Source of the DNA: Xanthomonas chitinilytica
GTDB taxonomy: Bacteria > Pseudomonadota > Gammaproteobacteria > Xanthomonadales > Xanthomonadaceae
Length of the DNA: 64,000 nt
Assembly (NCBI RefSeq): GCF_026107455.2
Contig: NZ_JAPCHY010000002.1
Location: forward strand, 248,001 to 312,000
Reading direction: 5' to 3'
Under the pieces are notes generated by a model. It did not search any database, had not been told where the DNA came from, and saw only the letters and a program-made list of their open reading frames with translations. This document shows, in pieces, positions 20,037 through 29,308 of the stretch. The translations under genes were made by a program, and so were the position numbers. The first letter of the stretch is position 1; each line of letters starts with the position of its first letter.

Positions 20037-20155
20037 AGGACGAACCACTCCCGAACAGCATCTGTACGGCGGCTGGAGCCACCAGATATCGCCGCCGGGC
20101 CTATGCAACAATCGCCGCCCATGCCGTTATCCCACCATTCCCGGAAGCAACCCAC

Positions 20156-20662
20156 ATGAAAGCAAGGATCCGACTCGCCACCCTGTTGCTGTTGGCAACG
20201 GTCATCACCGGCTGTTCCCCCGATGGGCAGCGCGGTACGGAATCCGCGCAATCCGCTCCTCCGGCTGCCAACGCCGAGGGACAGCCCAGGCAACTGAAGA
20301 AAGCACTTCCCCACGGCATCCAGCTCGGCTTTGCCTATAACCTGCGGCGCGATCGGGTCGAGGAAGTCAAAGCCGGCGCATTCCAGCGCAGGATCCGGAT
20401 CGAATACCTTGACCTGGAGCAGCAGCAGGCGGCCGACGCCATTACCGCCGACCTGACCGCCGCCGGCTACCAGGCCAGCGCGCCGAAGCGGCTCGACGAC
20501 GGGCGTATCCGCATCGCCTTCAAGCAGGAAAAGCGCCGCACGATCGCCGTCACCATCAGGGAGGGAGGCAAGCTGCAGCACCCTTCCGCCAAGGGCATGA
20601 TCTACATCAACATCCCGGTGAAGGCGCCGACCAGCAAGGCTGACGCAGCCGCCGCGCAGTAA
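20156..20662 (+). CDS. Small lipoprotein of unknown function
   Basis: The 168-residue precursor has a lipoprotein signal peptide (residues 1-19) with lipobox ITGC and Cys20, then an Ala/Ser/Pro-rich linker to about residue 50. The mature domain (about 55-155) has mixed alpha/beta character: IRIEYLDLEQQQAADAITADL, then GRIRIAFKQEKRRTIAVTI. The family is not recognised. It is transcribed 119 bp after wecB, without an obvious promoter. It might be a periplasmic accessory of the surface-glycan region, but nothing in the sequence proves that. Confidence 0.75.
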   Translation: MKARIRLATLLLLATVITGCSPDGQRGTESAQSAPPAANAEGQPRQLKKALPHGIQLGFAYNLRRDRVEEVKAGAFQRRIRIEYLDLEQQQAADAITADLTAAGYQASAPKRLDDGRIRIAFKQEKRRTIAVTIREGGKLQHPSAKGMIYINIPVKAPTSKADAAAAQ

Positions 20663-20795
20663 TCGCCGACGGAACACCCCGTCCCGGGGCGCGGCGGACC
20701 ATGTTCCGCCCCTCCCCCTTCCCGGCCAAACCCGACCCGCCACGCAGCATCTGCGGCCAGCCATCGTTGCCGGCGGACATTTCCCACTGGTTCCG

Positions 20796-22865
20796 CTAGT
20801 GCTGCGCTCCTGCCTCGGCACGTTCCGGCTTCGGGGTCCCGGCGTTCTTCGCCATCGCGTTTTCGAGACGCTCCGCGAAGAAGTCGGCCATGGAACGCGA
20901 GTAGGTCGCAGTCAGATGATGGCTGTCGCGCCAGACGACGATGTTGCCGATGACCGCCGGGCACATCCCGTCGGGACACACCAGATCGGTGAAGTCCAGC
21001 AGTGCGACACCCTTCTCCACCTTATGCGCGGCGATTGCCGTATCCCGCTTCGACACCGCGATCCCGCGAAGATCGACCCGGCACCCCCTGTCCCCTGCCA
21101 AGCAGGCCTCGGGGCCGGGATCGCGCCAGCGCGGCGTGTCCGCCACCGCCACCACGCGGGAGCCTCCGGCCATGATCTCCTGCCAGAGTTCGACCATCGC
21201 TTTCCGCGCCGAAGGCGGTTTCTCCCCCTCGGCGGACCAGGTACGGACGCCACTGTGCATCTGCGCGAGGATCACCAGATCGGGGCGCTCCTCGGCGATG
21301 ATCCGGCGTACCTGCTGTCCCCATGCCAGGCACTCCTCGTAGGCTTTGCCGGCTCGCCTCAGCATCACCGGCATCAGCGGACAGGACGACTTGGTATAGC
21401 TGAACGCGTTCCAGCCCTTCAGCTCCGCCACTTCCTCGAGAGCCGGGATCCAGTTCGCCGCGTGGGAGTCACCGATCAGGAAGACCTTGAAGCTCCCCCG
21501 GGGATCGCCGTAGCGGCAGGCGACGGGCTCGGAGTCCTTGAATCTCAGGTGGCATCCATTGTCGTAGGCCGCTGCGCGATCCTGCTTCAGCACCGCCAGC
21601 GATGGCGCGTAACCGCCGTCCCCGGCAACCGCCTCACCCGTCGCCAGCACCCTCGCCCCTAGGTATCGGTCCCGCTGACGCTGCGCTTCCGCCTCCTCGT
21701 ATGCGATGGCACCCAGCAGCCCGCCGGCAAGCAGCACAGGAACCAGGGTGCCTCCGGCGATGCGCAGATCCGGCCAACGGACCGGCTCGTCACCTGGGCC
21801 ACGATGCCGGAACCGGTCTTCGATATGCACCTTGCTGAACCAGGACAACCCCAGCGTGGCCAGGATCAGAAAGCTGCCGGCTACGGGGCCGATCGCCTTG
21901 CCCCCGGCTTCCGCCAGGTAGAACACCACGATCGGCCAATGCCACAGGTAGATCGAATAGGACGCATCGCCTACCCAGCGGAATGGCCGGCTCGCCAGCA
22001 GTGCGTATGCGCTGAACCGGGAACGGGTATCGCCGGCGACGATGATCAGGGCCGCCGCGACCGTGGGCAGCAGCGCGGCATGGCCCGGGAATGGCGTCTT
22101 TGCGGTGAACGCGAAAACCGCCAAGACGATGCCGAGCAGGCCGGCCCAGCCCGTCAGGTTGCGCAGCCATTGCCATAGAGGAACCCTGGTCACGGCGAGC
22201 AATCCGCCCAGACCCAGCTCCCATATGCGCGTATGGGTAACGAAGTAGGCTTGCGCCGGGTCGGCGTCGGTCAGCCAGACTGAAAGGCCGAGCGAGAGCG
22301 CGGTGACGGCCACAAATGCCGCCCGCAGGCACCAGAGCAGGGGAAGCCCGGCCTTCGCCGCCGCCCATGCCAAGGCGGCGACCAATGCGGGCCAGAACAG
22401 ATAGAACTGTTCCTCGACCGACAACGACCAGTAGTGCTGGACCGGGCTGGCCTGGTTCTCGGCACCGAGATAGTCGACGGCCAGGTACGCCAGCCGCCAG
22501 TTCTCCACATACGTCGCGCTGGCAATCACTTCGAGCGCGGTGTCCTTCCATACCGTCGGCGGGAGCAGCAGCGGCGTCAGCAACGCGACCACGGCCAGCA
22601 CCGCCGTCGCCGCGGGAAGAAGGCGACGCATCCGCTTCAGGTAGAAGGTTCCGAAGTTTATGCACCCCTTCTGCTCAAGCTCCCTGAGCAGCAGCGAGGT
22701 GATCAGGAATCCCGATATCACGAAGAACACATCGACGCCGACGTAGCCCCCGCCGAAGGCGGCGGGCCAGACGTGGAAGAGCAGCACGGCTACGACGGCG
22801 ACCGCGCGCAGCCCCTGTATTTCCGGGCGCATCCCGGTGGTGCGGCCCATTTCTCTCTCGTGCAT
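20796..22865 (-). CDS. OafA-type O-acyltransferase fused to SGNH domain
   Basis: The 689-residue membrane protein transfers acyl groups, usually acetyl, to a surface glycan. The N-terminal acyltransferase-3 domain (about 10 membrane helices, to about residue 370) starts RPEIQGLRAVAVVAVLLFH with the conserved histidine. Other AT3 marks are YVGVDVFFVISGFLIT, the HYWSLSVEEQFYLFWP motif and SYSIYLWHWP. The C-terminal periplasmic SGNH domain has GDSHA (Ser467) and DSHH (D647 and following). This AT3-SGNH layout is that of O-antigen acetylases. ATG 22865 is preferred over the longer frame at 22904, but MGRTTG further in is also possible. It is probably in one unit with the two minus-strand genes upstream. 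Confidence 0.9.
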   Translation of the reverse strand: MHEREMGRTTGMRPEIQGLRAVAVVAVLLFHVWPAAFGGGYVGVDVFFVISGFLITSLLLRELEQKGCINFGTFYLKRMRRLLPAATAVLAVVALLTPLLLPPTVWKDTALEVIASATYVENWRLAYLAVDYLGAENQASPVQHYWSLSVEEQFYLFWPALVAALAWAAAKAGLPLLWCLRAAFVAVTALSLGLSVWLTDADPAQAYFVTHTRIWELGLGGLLAVTRVPLWQWLRNLTGWAGLLGIVLAVFAFTAKTPFPGHAALLPTVAAALIIVAGDTRSRFSAYALLASRPFRWVGDASYSIYLWHWPIVVFYLAEAGGKAIGPVAGSFLILATLGLSWFSKVHIEDRFRHRGPGDEPVRWPDLRIAGGTLVPVLLAGGLLGAIAYEEAEAQRQRDRYLGARVLATGEAVAGDGGYAPSLAVLKQDRAAAYDNGCHLRFKDSEPVACRYGDPRGSFKVFLIGDSHAANWIPALEEVAELKGWNAFSYTKSSCPLMPVMLRRAGKAYEECLAWGQQVRRIIAEERPDLVILAQMHSGVRTWSAEGEKPPSARKAMVELWQEIMAGGSRVVAVADTPRWRDPGPEACLAGDRGCRVDLRGIAVSKRDTAIAAHKVEKGVALLDFTDLVCPDGMCPAVIGNIVVWRDSHHLTATYSRSMADFFAERLENAMAKNAGTPKPERAEAGAQH

Positions 22866-22946
22866 GTTGCTACTTGCCCGCCGCCCCCGGGTGATCCGGT
22901 GCAATGACCTGTGCCGGTATCCTAAGCCGTCGATTCATCGCATGCT

Positions 22947-23687
22947 TCACGCCGTTGCAACGAGTACGCGGCGCCGGAACAGATTCGTCTGCCGGGTGGC
23001 CACCTTGGCCGCCTTCATCTGTCTGAAGTAGGCCGCATGCCTGTCACTGCCGCATATCCACAGCTTCTTCCCGGTGATCAGGAACGGGGAGAACCCCGGC
23101 GAGGACAGCAGGAACTCCATGATCGCCTGCGTGGTGCCCGGGTGCCTGCGGTTGAAGAAGTCGTCGAACACCAGAACCGCCCCCTCGCCCAGCAGCCTGC
23201 GCGCTATTTCGATATCGCGCCGGACGACTTCGTAATCGTGCCCGCCGTCGATATGCAACAGCCTTACCGGCCGTCGCATGACCTCCAGCAGCCGATGCCC
23301 TTCGCGCGAGGTATCCATCCGCACCAGCTCCAGGCGATCGTCGCAACCGAACGCCGCGGCGTTCCGCCGGAGGATGGCCGGATCGTTGAAGTAGGGATGG
23401 TCGCGATCGCGCAGGTCGAAGATGTCCACCGCGAACACCCGCTCGTCTCCCCGCAGCAGATGATGGAACAGGATCGCGCCGCGACCGTGCCATACCCCAA
23501 TCTCGACCAGGTCACCCACGACGCCCGAGGACTTCTGCACCTCATCCACCTGCACGAAGCAGCTTGCGTCCGAGCGGGTCAACCAGCCGCCGATGCACTT
23601 CATTTCCTGGATGTACTCGGCGGTGGACCGGCGCCGCGCCACCGTCCCGGACCGGGCTGGTTCCACAACCGCCGCCTGCATCGCCAT
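22947..23687 (-). CDS. Class I SAM-dependent methyltransferase (Methyltransf_24-like)
   Basis: The 246-residue protein has a SAM-binding glycine-rich loop, GDLVEIGVWHGRGAILF, the acidic strand end VFAVDIFDL, and LLHIDGGHDYEVVRRDIEI with VLVFDDFF, as in the cluster-encoded sugar methyltransferases of the Methyltransf_24 group. The C terminus is basic. Start is placed at ATG 23687, eight bases after the stop of the large glycosyltransferase; ATG 23681 is also possible. It probably O-methylates a sugar or chain end of the surface glycan. The substrate is not evident. Confidence 0.8.
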   Translation of the reverse strand: MAMQAAVVEPARSGTVARRRSTAEYIQEMKCIGGWLTRSDASCFVQVDEVQKSSGVVGDLVEIGVWHGRGAILFHHLLRGDERVFAVDIFDLRDRDHPYFNDPAILRRNAAAFGCDDRLELVRMDTSREGHRLLEVMRRPVRLLHIDGGHDYEVVRRDIEIARRLLGEGAVLVFDDFFNRRHPGTTQAIMEFLLSSPGFSPFLITGKKLWICGSDRHAAYFRQMKAAKVATRQTNLFRRRVLVATA

Positions 23688-23695
23688 GGCGCCGC

Positions 23696-26512
23696 TCACG
23701 CCAATCCTGCCCGCGCTTCCTGGCGCAACGCATCCACACCGAGCCTGGCCAGGCGTCGCCGGTAGGCCGAAGGCGTGCAGTTCTCGTAGGCATAGGTCAG
23801 CCCACGCTCGCTCTGCGCCTGGAACCGCGGCCAATCCTCATAGCAGGCGCGGATCAGCGCCTGCACCTGCTCCGGTTCCGCATATATCGCCGCGTCGCCG
23901 AATACCGCTTCGAAGGAAGGGGGCAGGACCACCACTGCTCCGGCGAACATCGCTTCCATGATCACGCGGCCAAATGCTTCTATCCAGTCCTTGTGATGGT
24001 AGTAGACGAAGAAGTCGATGGACTGGAGGAACTCCAGCGGCGTCACTGCATTGAAGCCGTGTACATCCCAATCGGCGATGTCCTCCGGCTTGAGCGCCCC
24101 GGATGCGATGACGTGATCGACGCCGCCCAGCACCCTGACCTTGACCGAACCATCGGATGGATACACCTTCAACAGCTTGTCGCGGCTCTCCGGCCACTTC
24201 AGGTGATGGTCGCGAGAATGCCGACCGATCACCGGCACCGTTCCCACCGGCGCGAGGCGTCGCTTGATCCTGGCCGGCTCCTCCGCCAACACCCCGACCC
24301 AATCGACGTCGAGCAACGCCGAATGCGGCAGCTGCGGCGCGAGCATGCGCCGGATCGTGGCCGATTGCGGTGCCCATTGCGGTTCCGCTCCGAATGCATT
24401 CCTGACATTCCGGGTGACCACGCCCATCTCGTAGGAATGTCGGTCCTGGTGGCGTTCGTAGGGCGGATGGTTGGCGACGATGATCACGCGTTCGGCCTCG
24501 ATTCCAGGCGTCAGCGCCGTCGTGTACTGGAAGCATGCCGGCCAGCGCACGATGACCATGGTGGCCACTGCCGGCGTAGTGACCGCGATCTCCGTCACCT
24601 TGCCGCTGGTGATCAGGCGGGTCAACGCGGGGATGGGGTCGCGCACGGCCAGGTGCGTGAACAGCAGGTTGCGCACGTGCACCAGCCCCACCCTGAGACC
24701 CGCCTGTATGCAGATCTCCATCTCGTGGATCAGCGAATGGACATTGCCGCCGGTGAAGCCGAGCTCGGAAACGAAGATCACATCGAACTTCTCGCGTTCC
24801 GTGCCCATCCTGCCGGGCAGGAAGGATGCCGGCGCAGGAAACGGACGCGATTTGGCATCCATGGGCAAGAACGCCGAAGCATTGCCGGCGGCAATGCGCT
24901 GATGCCATTCCCGGTATCGTGCACGGTAGATCTGCCGTTCCGGGTGCATGAACCCGCGGAGCATGTCCGATCCCGAAAGGCTGCCGGGATCGTGCAGGGC
25001 GAAGGTCAAGGGCTCCTCGCGTACCGTCTCGATCTTCTGGTTGAAAGCCAGCTCCATCCGGTACAGGAATTCGGCATCGCCCATCTTTCTCACTGAATCC
25101 CAGCAACCGATCCGTGCGACCACATCGCCACGCCTGAACATCAGGCTGACCAGCGCCTTGTGCGCGAGCGCCCGGGCGGGACTGCGGTGCCGGATCTCCA
25201 GATCCGCTCCCACCCTGAGCCAGTTGCCGAGATTGGCGACCTTGCCCGGGTTTGCGATCAGGTGCCGGGCCTGCAGCTCGATCTTCTGCGGATGCGACCA
25301 GTCATCGGCGTCATGACAGGTGACGAATTCGCCTTGCGCGGCGCTCAAGCCTATGTTCCTGGCCGTATAGGCGCCTCGGTTGGAGGCACACTGGATCAAC
25401 CTGACCCTCGGATCTTCCTTGGCCCAGCGTGCCAGCATGCCGCGGTAATCGGGCGGGCTGCCGTCGTCCACGACGATCAACTCCAGATTCTTCCATGTCT
25501 GCTCCAGCACCGAACGGATCGCGACCTCGGTGCCGGCGCCGGCGCGATAGACCGGCATGATGATGCTGACCAGCGGGCCGTCGACACTGGCAGGCGCCGC
25601 CTTTGCTTTCAGGCGGTTGAAAGGAGCCGCAGAGCCCGGAAGCAAGTCCAGCTCGCAGATGCCGGCGGCCAGATAGCCCTGGTTGATATGCCTGGACCAT
25701 TCATCGATGTCGCCAACCCCCACCTGGATGAACGGATTGGCCGCATTGGCGCGCAGCAGATGATAGTTCGGCGTGTTCTCGGGCGTCAGCCCGAAGCTCT
25801 CCATCCACTCCAGCGCCTCGTCCGGGCGACGCTCCTGCAGCAAGGCGCTCGCCACCCACTCCGCATCGGTCAGACTCAGGGCACTGCGGCCAAAAGCCAC
25901 CTTCACCAACTCAAACAGCGATATGGCGTTGACCCGATCCGATGCCATCGCATCCTGCCGGTACAGGGTGCGCGCAAGCCACAGCAAGGATTCACGGTCG
26001 AACCGCCTGGCGGTCTCCCTGGCGCTTCCACGTTTTGCAGGCGAACGGAAGCCCTCCAGCAGGGAACAGATGCCATCGAAATCCCACCGCCCCCCCGTTG
26101 CCTGGAACGCCAGGATGTTCCTGCCGTCCAGCGAACGGTTGAGTACGAGCTGATTGACCAACTCCGACTGCTTGTTGCCATTCGATTTTGCATAGAACCG
26201 GACTGCACCGAAGGCCGGCGACTTCACCGGCTTGTCCCCACTCACGACCCTGGGCTCCTGCTGCGCCAGCGACGTCGCGAGCCCCGAGAAGCCGATCTGC
26301 ATTCGGTGAGAGATTCTCCGCACCACCAGCAGCATCACCGCCACCACAAGTACTTGCAGCAATAGCAGCGGCACCAGCGCCCCTCCTGGCCGCCCCATTA
26401 CAACAGCCAGTATCCCGACCGTTGCGGTTGCAACGGCGGTCACGACAACCAGAAGCTGCTTCGGGGTCACCGTCTTCTGCTTGGCAAGCACGGCACTGAC
26501 TATCGCATTCAC
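23696..26512 (-). CDS. Large two-domain glycosyltransferase (GT2 plus GT-B-like)
   Basis: The 938-residue protein has two N-terminal hydrophobic segments (about 19-40 and 44-64), then a 240-residue helical region of repeat-like character (DEALEWMESFGLTPENTPNY). A GT2 (GT-A) domain follows from residue 313: VSIIMPVYRAG, VDDGS at 348-352, DADD at 401-404. The C-terminal third resembles a GT-B half with PEDIADWDVHGF and FGRVIMEAMFAGAVVVLP, the donor-binding pattern. One chain could therefore add two sugars in succession. Start is GTG 26512, backed by GGAGG 8 nt upstream. It heads the minus-strand unit that continues with the methyltransferase and the acyltransferase. Confidence 0.83.
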   Translation of the reverse strand: MNAIVSAVLAKQKTVTPKQLLVVVTAVATATVGILAVVMGRPGGALVPLLLLQVLVVAVMLLVVRRISHRMQIGFSGLATSLAQQEPRVVSGDKPVKSPAFGAVRFYAKSNGNKQSELVNQLVLNRSLDGRNILAFQATGGRWDFDGICSLLEGFRSPAKRGSARETARRFDRESLLWLARTLYRQDAMASDRVNAISLFELVKVAFGRSALSLTDAEWVASALLQERRPDEALEWMESFGLTPENTPNYHLLRANAANPFIQVGVGDIDEWSRHINQGYLAAGICELDLLPGSAAPFNRLKAKAAPASVDGPLVSIIMPVYRAGAGTEVAIRSVLEQTWKNLELIVVDDGSPPDYRGMLARWAKEDPRVRLIQCASNRGAYTARNIGLSAAQGEFVTCHDADDWSHPQKIELQARHLIANPGKVANLGNWLRVGADLEIRHRSPARALAHKALVSLMFRRGDVVARIGCWDSVRKMGDAEFLYRMELAFNQKIETVREEPLTFALHDPGSLSGSDMLRGFMHPERQIYRARYREWHQRIAAGNASAFLPMDAKSRPFPAPASFLPGRMGTEREKFDVIFVSELGFTGGNVHSLIHEMEICIQAGLRVGLVHVRNLLFTHLAVRDPIPALTRLITSGKVTEIAVTTPAVATMVIVRWPACFQYTTALTPGIEAERVIIVANHPPYERHQDRHSYEMGVVTRNVRNAFGAEPQWAPQSATIRRMLAPQLPHSALLDVDWVGVLAEEPARIKRRLAPVGTVPVIGRHSRDHHLKWPESRDKLLKVYPSDGSVKVRVLGGVDHVIASGALKPEDIADWDVHGFNAVTPLEFLQSIDFFVYYHHKDWIEAFGRVIMEAMFAGAVVVLPPSFEAVFGDAAIYAEPEQVQALIRACYEDWPRFQAQSERGLTYAYENCTPSAYRRRLARLGVDALRQEARAGLA

Positions 26513-27278
26513 TCTGCTGGCCTCCAGACATCAAGGATCTGCCACAAGCGCGGGAGCAGCACTACGCATGCGTCTTGGGCATTGACGTCCCAAACTAGAG
26601 GCCGAGCATTGCAGTAGCGTTGTATCTGGATGACACCTTCGTGTTGGCGCGATGACAGGCCACCGCATCGGCCACGCAGCCGCGCACTGCGTCCAGGCGC
26701 ACGGGTCTCGCCAGAACGACCTGCAGGGCAGATGCACGACCATCCCGGACGGGCAGGGCCACCTCATCGCACACCACTGGATGCTAGACAGCACCGGCCC
26801 AGGATGCCGCCTGCACCCACGACACCCCGCTCCATGACATCCGAGGGTCAATGAACCCACGGCTCCGAGAAGGTGTCGCCCCTGCCCGTCCTTGTCCCGC
26901 TGGCACTTCACCGCAAGACGCTGCACGCCCCGGGCGCCTGCGGCCTCCAGCAGGGTGATGGAGCGACCCGTCCCAGGCGCCTACAGCAGGAAAATGTCAA
27001 CAACATGACGGCAACATGGCGTTTTCGTTATCCTCGGGCACGGGACACTCTTCAGGAGCTTGCCCGGCCTCCAGGCAAGAGAAGAATTCACTCGCCAATT
27101 ACGCCGCCATGTCATAATTCTGAAAGTTTTGCCAATTTGCCCATAAAAGTCGCAGATCTTTCGGCATTTCGCCGACTTCATGGCGTAACAGCAAAAACGG
27201 GAGCAATAGACGGGCACCCGATACCCGCCCTGAATCCCTCCGATCTTCAAAATCCTTAATACGCCTCTTCGAAGTCAC
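26513..27278. other. 766-bp divergent intergenic region of the glycan cassette
   Basis: Between the start of the large glycosyltransferase (minus) and the LicD-type gene (plus). The left two thirds are GC-rich, with short overlapping open frames but no recognisable protein. From about 27000 the sequence is much more AT-rich (GTCATAATTCTGAAAG, CCATAAAAGTC, CCTTAATACG). This is where the promoters of both units must lie, but I see no convincing -35/-10 pair. No ops/JUMPstart-like element was recognised. Confidence 0.6.
26521..26525 (-). promoter_or_regulatory. Ribosome binding site deciding GTG 26512
   Basis: GGAGG on the minus strand, 8 nt before GTG 26512. No in-frame ATG in the first part of the gene has a comparable site. 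Confidence 0.75.
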
Positions 27279-28772
27279 ATGCAGCTAATCGCCAAGCTAA
27301 GCCGGACCATGGATCGCGCAACCGATGCGCTGCGGGGAGTATTCCGCTCCGATGGGCGCGGCCTGCCTCGTACTCCTTGCTCCGAGCAGGATGTCCAGGC
27401 CGCCCGAATGCTGCAGCACTCGCGAGCTGCGCTGTCGGCGGGCGACTTCGGGACCGCCCTGGGGCATCTTTCCCCCTTGCTCCAACAGGGCGGAGGAGAT
27501 GTATCGCACGCCCTGCTCCTGGATGCCCACCTTCTCAAGCATGACGCGCTGTTCAAACAGGGTCGTCCCGAGCAGGCCCGGGACGCGCTCGACCAGGCCG
27601 AGCAGATAGGCGGAAATGATTTCCGCATCGCTCTGCGGCGGGGTACTTCCTGCCTCTATCGCGGCCGTTATGAACAAGGGCTGGCGATCCTGGGAACAAT
27701 CGACCCGGACTCACCGCATGCGGGCAACAACGACATTGTGATGCTGCAGGCGGAACTATTGTGCCGGGCAGGACAGTCTCAAGCCGCTGCGTCCAACCTC
27801 ATGGCGCATTTCGGCGGCCGTGCCGGGAATCTTGCGCTGAAGGAACAGGAATTCATCGCGATCAGACGCTGCATCACTTCGGAGGACCAGCTCCGCGAGA
27901 TAGGCGATTGGCTCGTCTCCGCATGCAGGCACGACCCCGGCCAGTTGTCCAGCGCCCTGCGCCATTACTCGATGGCGGCCCGGGACCTGGAGTTGTATGA
28001 GAAAGCTCTTGATGCCATTTGCCGGAGGCTGGAACTCGCCTCGAAACTGCAACCCCGGCCCCCGCAAGGAAAGCCGGCGTCCAAGCAGAACTGGGCCCGA
28101 CTCGCCGGGGCCGCATTGCTTGACCTGCGGCATGACCTGGATGCGCAAGGCATCGATATTTTCCTGATAAGCGGCACCCTGCTTGGCTGCATCCGCGAAG
28201 GAAAAATCCTTGGGCACGACAAGGATATCGACGTGGGAGTGTTCGAAACCACGGATATCGACCGCCTCTCCGAGGTACTGCGTTCGACCGGGAGGTTCAA
28301 GGAGCTCCCCGTCAGCAAGGGACGGGTCCTTCGCTTCAAGCACGCCAATGGCGTCATGATCGATGTCTTTGTCCATTTCAGGGAAAAGGACCTGATCTGG
28401 CATCAGGGGCAAAAATCGACCTGGTGGAACTCCGAGTTCGGGCTTGCGTCCACCGATTTTCTCGGAGCCTCTTTCAAGATCCCATCCCCTGCCGACAGGT
28501 ATCTTCTCGAGAACTATGGCGACTGGCGTACTCCCGCCCCCGATTTCGAAACCTTTACCGACACGCCGAACATGGTGGCAAGCGACCCAAGGGAGCTCAG
28601 CTGGTACTACCTGAAGATACTGCCCGACTATTTCCAGACCGGGCACGAAGCCAGATTCAATCGCGTATGTTCCGCCCTGGAAGGAATCATTGACATGGAC
28701 AAGCAAACCCTGGAAGCGATAGAAACCATGCGAAGCAAGCTTCGCAGCTTTGGACTGGCGAGGCCTCACTGA
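27279..28772 (+). CDS. TPR-LicD family phospho/phosphonotransferase
   Basis: The 497-residue protein has an N-terminal helical TPR-like half (to about 260, with ALLLDAHLLKHDALFKQGRPEQA) and a C-terminal LicD/fukutin domain: GTLLGCIREGKILGHDKDID (from G299; D314, D316, D318 are the metal-binding acids), FKHANGVMIDVFVHF, and DRYLLENYGDWRTP near the end. LicD proteins move phosphocholine or similar head groups from a CDP- or CMP-linked donor to a sugar. In this operon the donor would be CDP-glycerol or a CMP-phosphonate. The ATG has only a weak GAAG ribosome site. GC is visibly lower than in the flanks (30 of 60 bases in 28201-28260). It overlaps tagD by one base. Confidence 0.82.
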   Translation: MQLIAKLSRTMDRATDALRGVFRSDGRGLPRTPCSEQDVQAARMLQHSRAALSAGDFGTALGHLSPLLQQGGGDVSHALLLDAHLLKHDALFKQGRPEQARDALDQAEQIGGNDFRIALRRGTSCLYRGRYEQGLAILGTIDPDSPHAGNNDIVMLQAELLCRAGQSQAAASNLMAHFGGRAGNLALKEQEFIAIRRCITSEDQLREIGDWLVSACRHDPGQLSSALRHYSMAARDLELYEKALDAICRRLELASKLQPRPPQGKPASKQNWARLAGAALLDLRHDLDAQGIDIFLISGTLLGCIREGKILGHDKDIDVGVFETTDIDRLSEVLRSTGRFKELPVSKGRVLRFKHANGVMIDVFVHFREKDLIWHQGQKSTWWNSEFGLASTDFLGASFKIPSPADRYLLENYGDWRTPAPDFETFTDTPNMVASDPRELSWYYLKILPDYFQTGHEARFNRVCSALEGIIDMDKQTLEAIETMRSKLRSFGLARPH

Positions 28773-29191
28773 TGATCAAGGTAATCACATACGGAACATT
28801 CGATCTTTTTCATGTGGGCCACCTCAATTTGCTCGAGCGGCTGCGCGCACTGGGGGATCACCTTACCGTTGCCGTTTCCACCGACGAATTCAATCAGCTG
28901 AAAAGCAAGAAGTGCACCATGCCCTTCGAGGATCGGGCACGCATCGTCAGTGCGCTCCGCTGTGTGGACGAGGTCATTCCCGAGAGCGCCTGGGAACAGA
29001 AGATCGAGGACGTCGTCCAGCGGCAAATCTCGGTTTTCGGAATCGGCGAGGACTGGAGGGGCCATTTCGACTTCCTGGAACCTCACTGCCGGGTCGTCTA
29101 TCTCTCCCGCACGCAGGGCATCAGCACGACCCAGCTCAAAGAAGAAATATCCTCTGCTGTCACACCGTTGAAAGCCGTAAGATCCGGTTGA
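28772..29191 (+). CDS. tagD: Glycerol-3-phosphate cytidylyltransferase
   Basis: The 139-residue enzyme makes CDP-glycerol from CTP and sn-glycerol-3-phosphate. It follows the Gram-positive TagD pattern along its whole length: VITYGTFDLFHVGHLNLLER with the HxGH motif (H14, H17), VSTDEFN, CVDEVIPESAWEQK, and RTQGISTTQLKEEI carrying the ISTT nucleotide motif. Such close likeness to TagD, which serves teichoic acid synthesis in Bacillus, is unusual in a xanthomonad. The ATG overlaps the LicD-gene stop (TGATG), so both are made together. The product would feed the glycerophosphotransferase domain encoded next. Confidence 0.93.
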   Translation: MIKVITYGTFDLFHVGHLNLLERLRALGDHLTVAVSTDEFNQLKSKKCTMPFEDRARIVSALRCVDEVIPESAWEQKIEDVVQRQISVFGIGEDWRGHFDFLEPHCRVVYLSRTQGISTTQLKEEISSAVTPLKAVRSG

Positions 29192-29308
29192 TAGAGACGA
29201 ACCCCGAGGGGTATCCAGGCACGCGTTCGCCGCCCAGTGCGCCCTTCGGGAAGTTGCTGCGCTGCCCATTTCCACATACCGTCAATCAGCCTTGAGCCGA
29301 ATCCCGCA

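Noticed and set aside
26531-26926. Open frames in the divergent gap as a decayed transposase
   Set aside because: No DDE-type or other transposase motif, terminal inverted repeats or target duplication could be seen.
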